Source: Saccharibacillus alkalitolerans
GTDB taxonomy: Bacteria; Bacillota; Bacilli; Paenibacillales; Paenibacillaceae
Assembly: GCF_011090185.1 (NCBI RefSeq)
Contig: NZ_JAAFGS010000001.1
Span: 372,001 to 436,000 of the forward strand
Direction: 5' to 3'
Length of the DNA: 64,000 nucleotides
The first letter of the stretch is position 1. Each line of letters starts with the position of its first letter. Made by a program: the position numbers and the translations under genes. The notes beneath the pieces are model-generated. The model saw nothing but the letters and a program-made list of their open reading frames with translations, did no database searches and was not told the DNA's origin. This document shows positions 61,006-64,000 of the stretch, piece by piece.

Positions 61006-61758
61006 ATGGTCACGGTACACTATCGGAAAGAATACAGTCCGGCGCTCGGCCGAGACATGGAATACAAAGTTTACGGCGACCGGGGCAAGCCGATGCTCGT
61101 GTTTCCGACGTCGCTCGGACGCTTTTACCAATATGAAGATTCCGGCATGATCGGCGAGCTGGCGGAGTGGATCGACGCCGGCAAACTGCAGGTCTGGACC
61201 TGCGACACGCTCGACGGGGAGACGTTTTTCTCCGAGCACTGGGACATGCAGGAACGGATTCGCCGGCACGAGCAGTATGACGCCTACGTCGTGCATGAGC
61301 TGATTCCGAGCATTCTGCGGGAAAGCCGGGACAACAACGGAGGCGACGAGCAGAAGATTCTGGTCAGCGGCTGCTCGATGGGCGCTTATTACAGCGGCAA
61401 TTTCTTTTTCCGGCATCCGGAGTTTTTCGATACGCTGCTTGCGCTGAGCGGCGTGTACTCGGTCAATCATTTCTTTGGCGGTTACCGCGACGGAGACATC
61501 TATTTCAATTCGCCGCTCGATTATCTGCCGGGACTGAGCGACGAGGGTCTGCTGGAGCAGTACCGGCGGTGCCGGATCGTCATCTGCTGCGGGCAGGGCG
61601 CCTGGGAAGACGAGATGCGCGAAGAGACGGCCCGCTTGGGCGAAATCCTGTACAATAAAGGAGTTCCGGCGCGCGTGGAGTTCTGGGGATACGACGCGAA
61701 TCACGATTGGCACTGGTGGAGAAAACAGATTCGATATTATATGAGCGAACTGCTGTAA
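61006..61758 (+). CDS. alpha/beta-hydrolase esterase
   Basis: ~250 residues (esterase D / PHB-depolymerase-like family). The nucleophile elbow is GCSMGAYYS (Ser in the motif G-C-S-M-G); the catalytic His is in NHDWHWWRK near the C-terminus, and Asp candidates are in VCCGQGAWED-region and DTLDG. Possible role is hydrolysis of an ester on the product of the adjacent ATP-grasp enzyme; that is inference. ATG 61006 is preferred as conserved sequence begins there (MVTVHYRKEYSPALGR); ATG 60979 gives ten more residues. Confidence 0.87.
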   Translation: MVTVHYRKEYSPALGRDMEYKVYGDRGKPMLVFPTSLGRFYQYEDSGMIGELAEWIDAGKLQVWTCDTLDGETFFSEHWDMQERIRRHEQYDAYVVHELIPSILRESRDNNGGDEQKILVSGCSMGAYYSGNFFFRHPEFFDTLLALSGVYSVNHFFGGYRDGDIYFNSPLDYLPGLSDEGLLEQYRRCRIVICCGQGAWEDEMREETARLGEILYNKGVPARVEFWGYDANHDWHWWRKQIRYYMSELL

Positions 61759-61816
61759 CAGGACTGCGGGACTGAAAGAACCGAGAAAGCCGCATGACGG
61801 AAAGGAGCCGACAACG

Positions 61817-62707
61817 ATGAGTTTTTTTACGAAATGGTTTAAAAAAGGCAAGGAGGAAGAGGAGGCGGCGCGCGCCGACGCGGCGGGAAGAACGACCGAG
61901 GAACAGTCCGACCCTCCACGCCGGCCGCTGAGCGAAAGCGCCTCCAGGGATTGGACCCGGATACCGGAGAACCGGCCGGGCACGAAAACGTTCAGCCGTC
62001 ATATTCTGCTGCGTTCGCCGGAGCTTGCGCCGAGCGGATTCGCCAAATCGCTGCGCGAGCGGGAACCGGACGTGCGCGGAGGAATCCACGAAGGCCGCGT
62101 CATTGTCCACTACCGGGACATGACGGTAACGGCGGAGCTTGAGGATGCGCCGCTGCCGAACCGCGAAGCGGAAGAGAACGGCAAATACAACGCCATGTGG
62201 CCGGACGCCGAAGCCGCGATCGAAGGCTACACGGCCCATATGCGGGTGACGGCAATGAACGTCGAAGACAGCGTGGAAGGGCACAAGCTGATGACGAAGC
62301 TGATCGCTTCGCTGCTCGAGCATATGCCGAGCGCGCTGGCCGTCTATTCCGCGCCGATGCTTGTCAGCCGCGCGGCTTATATCGCCAGCGCGGATATGCT
62401 GGCGGAGAACATGCTGCCGGTCAATCTGTGGGTGTTCGTCGGCTTGTACGGCGGCGAAGGCAAGGGTTCGTCTTACACGCACGGCATGCAGGACTTCGGC
62501 GGCGACGAGCTGGAGCTGCTGAACACGCAGCGCTCGGCGGCGGAGACGTTCGAGCTGATGTTTTCGGTGGCCGCGTATTCCATCGAGCGGCGCATCCGAT
62601 TCCAGGGCGGCGAGAATATCGCTTTCAAGGAAGGCGAGGCGCTGACGCTCACCCGTTCGCCGGGCGTCGCGCTTCAAGGAATGACGATGAAGGTGGAAGG
62701 GTTCTGA
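61817..62707 (+). CDS. DUF4261 domain protein
   Basis: 296 residues. The first ~45 are charged and low-complexity. The remainder matches DUF4261: ending block VNLWVFVGLYGGEGKGSSYTHGMQDFGGDELELLNTQRSA is split over the conserved segment, then FQGGENIAFKEGE and SPGVALQGMTMKV. No known biochemical function; the domain is often in stress or toxin-immunity neighbourhoods. AAAGGAGCCGACAACG precedes the ATG. It lies 58 bases after the esterase, likely in the same transcript. Confidence 0.87.
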   Translation: MSFFTKWFKKGKEEEEAARADAAGRTTEEQSDPPRRPLSESASRDWTRIPENRPGTKTFSRHILLRSPELAPSGFAKSLREREPDVRGGIHEGRVIVHYRDMTVTAELEDAPLPNREAEENGKYNAMWPDAEAAIEGYTAHMRVTAMNVEDSVEGHKLMTKLIASLLEHMPSALAVYSAPMLVSRAAYIASADMLAENMLPVNLWVFVGLYGGEGKGSSYTHGMQDFGGDELELLNTQRSAAETFELMFSVAAYSIERRIRFQGGENIAFKEGEALTLTRSPGVALQGMTMKVEGF

Positions 62708-62772
62708 GCAGCGTGGGAGCGGAGAAGCGAAAGGCGCTCCGCGCGGAATCGGAGAGATGAGCAGAGCAGGCC

Positions 62773-62817
62773 AAAAGGCACGACCCGGCGAAGTACGGGC
62801 GTGTCTTTTTGGTTTTT
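62773..62817 (+). terminator. probable terminator after the DUF4261 gene
   Basis: AAAAGGCACGACCCG pairs with CGGGCGTGTCTTTT (one bulge, one G-T), followed by TGGTTTTT. Confidence 0.65.
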
Positions 62818-62985
62818 CAAGATTCGACAGGCGCCGCGTTCGGCCGTTCGGAAGTGCGGTCCGCGTTCGCCTCCGCTTTTGCAAAATTGCAAACCCGCGC
62901 CCGTTACTTTACCATGAACAATAGAACCTTTACCGGGAAGGGCGGTCTTCCCGGCAGTTTGATCGGATCGAAAGGAGCGTTATCG

Positions 62986-63975
62986 ATGAATTTCACGATT
63001 TTGTTCGTGTCTTCGCCGCTCGATCCCGGAGCGGCCGACGAACTGTATGCCGACGAATACCGCAGCGCCCGGGAAGCCGGGTTCGACGTCGGCTTGATTC
63101 ATTACGAAGAGCTGCTGCACGGCGGCAGTCCGGCGCGGGCGGTCAAGCGGATCCGGGAGCGTTCCGAACCGACTGCCGCGCTGTATCGGGGCTGGATGCT
63201 GCGTCCGGGTCAGTATGCGCGGTTATACAAAGCGCTGCTGGAGCGCAATCTGCGGCTGATCAACGCGCCGGAGCAGTATCGTCACGCGCATTACCTGCCG
63301 GAATCGTACTCGCGGATCGAAGGAGATACCCCCCGTTCGGTATGGATACCGCTGCGGTATCCGCCGGACAGCGAGGAAGCCGAAAGACTGGCCGTCGAGG
63401 CGGTACGGGTCTTCGGCGGCGGGCCGATCATTGTCAAAGATTACGTCAAATCCCGCAAACACGAATGGGAAGAGGCCTGCTACGTGCCGGATGCTTCGGA
63501 CAGCGAGCGGGTGAAGCGGACCGTCCGCCGTTTTTTGGAACTGCAGGGCGACGAATTGAACGAAGGATTGGTATTCCGCGCTTTCGAAAAGCTGGAATAC
63601 GTATCCCGACACCCGCAAAGCGGGATGCCGCTGTCGCGGGAAGTCCGGGTATTCGTGCTGGACGGAGAGCCGGCGTTCGTTTCGAATTACTGGGAAGCCG
63701 GCGGGGATGAAGATTTCGACAAGGCGCTGGACGGGTTCCGCGAGACGATGAAGGGAATCGACAGCCGTTTTTATACGATGGATTTCGCCAAAAAGGAAAA
63801 CGGGCCTTGGATCGTGCTGGAGTTGGGGGACGGACAAACGGCCGGACTGCCCGACGAGACCGAGCCCCCGCAGTTTTACGCAGCTTTGAGAAAGGCTCTG
63901 GAACGAAGCGATAACGCGCATCCTTCCGACGATCCCGGCGAACAGCAAAGGAGGTTCGAAGATGAGCGAAGATAA
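62986..63975 (+). CDS. second ATP-grasp domain protein (R2K-like)
   Basis: 329 residues. The N-terminal alpha/beta domain (MNFTILFVSSPLDPGAADELYADEY) is followed by ALYRGWMLRPGQYARLY, an ATP-grasp core with PIIVKDYVKSRKHEWEEACYV (lysine region), REVRVFVLDGEPAFVSNYW and IVLELGDGQ. I associate the YRGWML/VKDYVKS pattern with the R2K clade of ATP-grasp enzymes (tentative). AAAGGAGCG is 7 bases before ATG 62986; the open frame upstream to 62809 contains the preceding terminator. It overlaps the next start by 14 bases. Confidence 0.86.
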   Translation: MNFTILFVSSPLDPGAADELYADEYRSAREAGFDVGLIHYEELLHGGSPARAVKRIRERSEPTAALYRGWMLRPGQYARLYKALLERNLRLINAPEQYRHAHYLPESYSRIEGDTPRSVWIPLRYPPDSEEAERLAVEAVRVFGGGPIIVKDYVKSRKHEWEEACYVPDASDSERVKRTVRRFLELQGDELNEGLVFRAFEKLEYVSRHPQSGMPLSREVRVFVLDGEPAFVSNYWEAGGDEDFDKALDGFRETMKGIDSRFYTMDFAKKENGPWIVLELGDGQTAGLPDETEPPQFYAALRKALERSDNAHPSDDPGEQQRRFEDERR

Positions 63976-64000
63976 AGGAACGAATGTAAACGAACAAGGA
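63962..64000 (+). CDS. start of a further gene, truncated by window edge
   Basis: ATG 63962 follows a strong AAAGGAGG (63947-63954) with seven-base spacing. Only 13 codons (MSEDKGTNVNEQG) are visible, with no family. The overlap with the ATP-grasp gene indicates the same operon. Confidence 0.6.
   Translation, partial: MSEDKGTNVNEQG

Noticed and set aside
59515-61983. 822-codon minus-strand frame over the ATP-grasp and esterase genes
   Set aside because: Opposite-strand shadow; the + strand genes have clear motifs and ribosome binding sites.
1-64000. CRISPR array, rRNA or tRNA genes, insertion sequences, prophage
   Set aside because: No regularly spaced repeats, no tRNA cloverleaf with TTCGA loop, no transposase or integrase motifs seen on either strand.

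Overview
The window is chromosomal DNA from a GC-rich, spore-former-type Firmicute of the Paenibacillaceae (a Paenibacillus or Saccharibacillus relative is my best guess; nothing in the sequence names the species). The main reason is the order yicC-remA-gmk-rpoZ-coaBC-priA-def-fmt-rsmB-rlmN-stp-prkC-rsgA-rpe-(small gene)-rpmB-fakA-degV-recG, which is the conserved ylo/prkC region of Bacillus subtilis. The GC content is much higher than in Bacillus, and Shine-Dalgarno sequences are strong (AAGGAGG type). I saw no rRNA, tRNA, insertion sequence, prophage or CRISPR array.

Layout. 1-1.6 kb: end of a LysR regulator and a PHP phosphoesterase. 1.7-5.8 kb: rqcH (ribosome rescue), dapF (lysine and peptidoglycan precursor), and a ring-cleaving dioxygenase behind an MhqR-like operator. 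5.9-27.7 kb: the housekeeping block covering nucleotide, CoA, translation-initiation, replication-restart, rRNA modification and Ser/Thr phosphorylation functions, then fatty-acid kinase FakA with a DegV/FakB-type partner, and recG. 27.8-31.8 kb: a LytS/LytTR two-component system followed by an MFS transporter that closely resembles E. coli YhjX, with a two-repeat operator like the one bound by E. coli YpdB. 31.9-35.5 kb: an ECF sigma factor, a membrane protein and an ABC transporter, organised like the B. subtilis sigY operon. 35.6-41.9 kb: DUF4253, a small secreted protein, a chemoreceptor, a Suppressor-of-fused domain protein and a PAS-PAS-GGDEF diguanylate cyclase. 42.2-46 kb: fruR-fruK-fruA fructose PTS operon. 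46.2-52.4 kb: a glycosyltransferase, two YtxH-type proteins, an ABC exporter under a Fur-box-like palindrome, an AlaX-type editing protein and an SdpI fragment. 52.5-58.5 kb: a YkcC/YkcB-like glycosyltransferase pair divergent from an OmpR-type two-component system, plus the remnant of an NTF2-like gene. 58.6-64 kb: a GNAT protein and a cluster with two ATP-grasp enzymes, an esterase and a DUF4261 protein, running off the right edge.

How the genes work together. Many housekeeping genes overlap by ATGA (coaBC/priA, fmt/rsmB, stp/prkC, rpe/small membrane gene), so translation is probably coupled. Stp and PrkC are the phosphatase/kinase pair whose known targets in relatives include ribosome-associated GTPases such as the downstream rsgA product. 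FakA and the adjacent DegV protein probably form an exogenous fatty-acid kinase. The accessory half is mostly sensing and envelope functions: two two-component systems, one ECF sigma factor, one chemoreceptor and one diguanylate cyclase.

The most notable observations are the YpdAB/YhjX-like pyruvate-type module with a preserved operator, the ATP-grasp/esterase/DUF4261 cluster, the roughly 200-residue basic extension on RsmB, and several operator-like palindromes (MhqR-like, Fur-like, phased repeats ahead of fruR).
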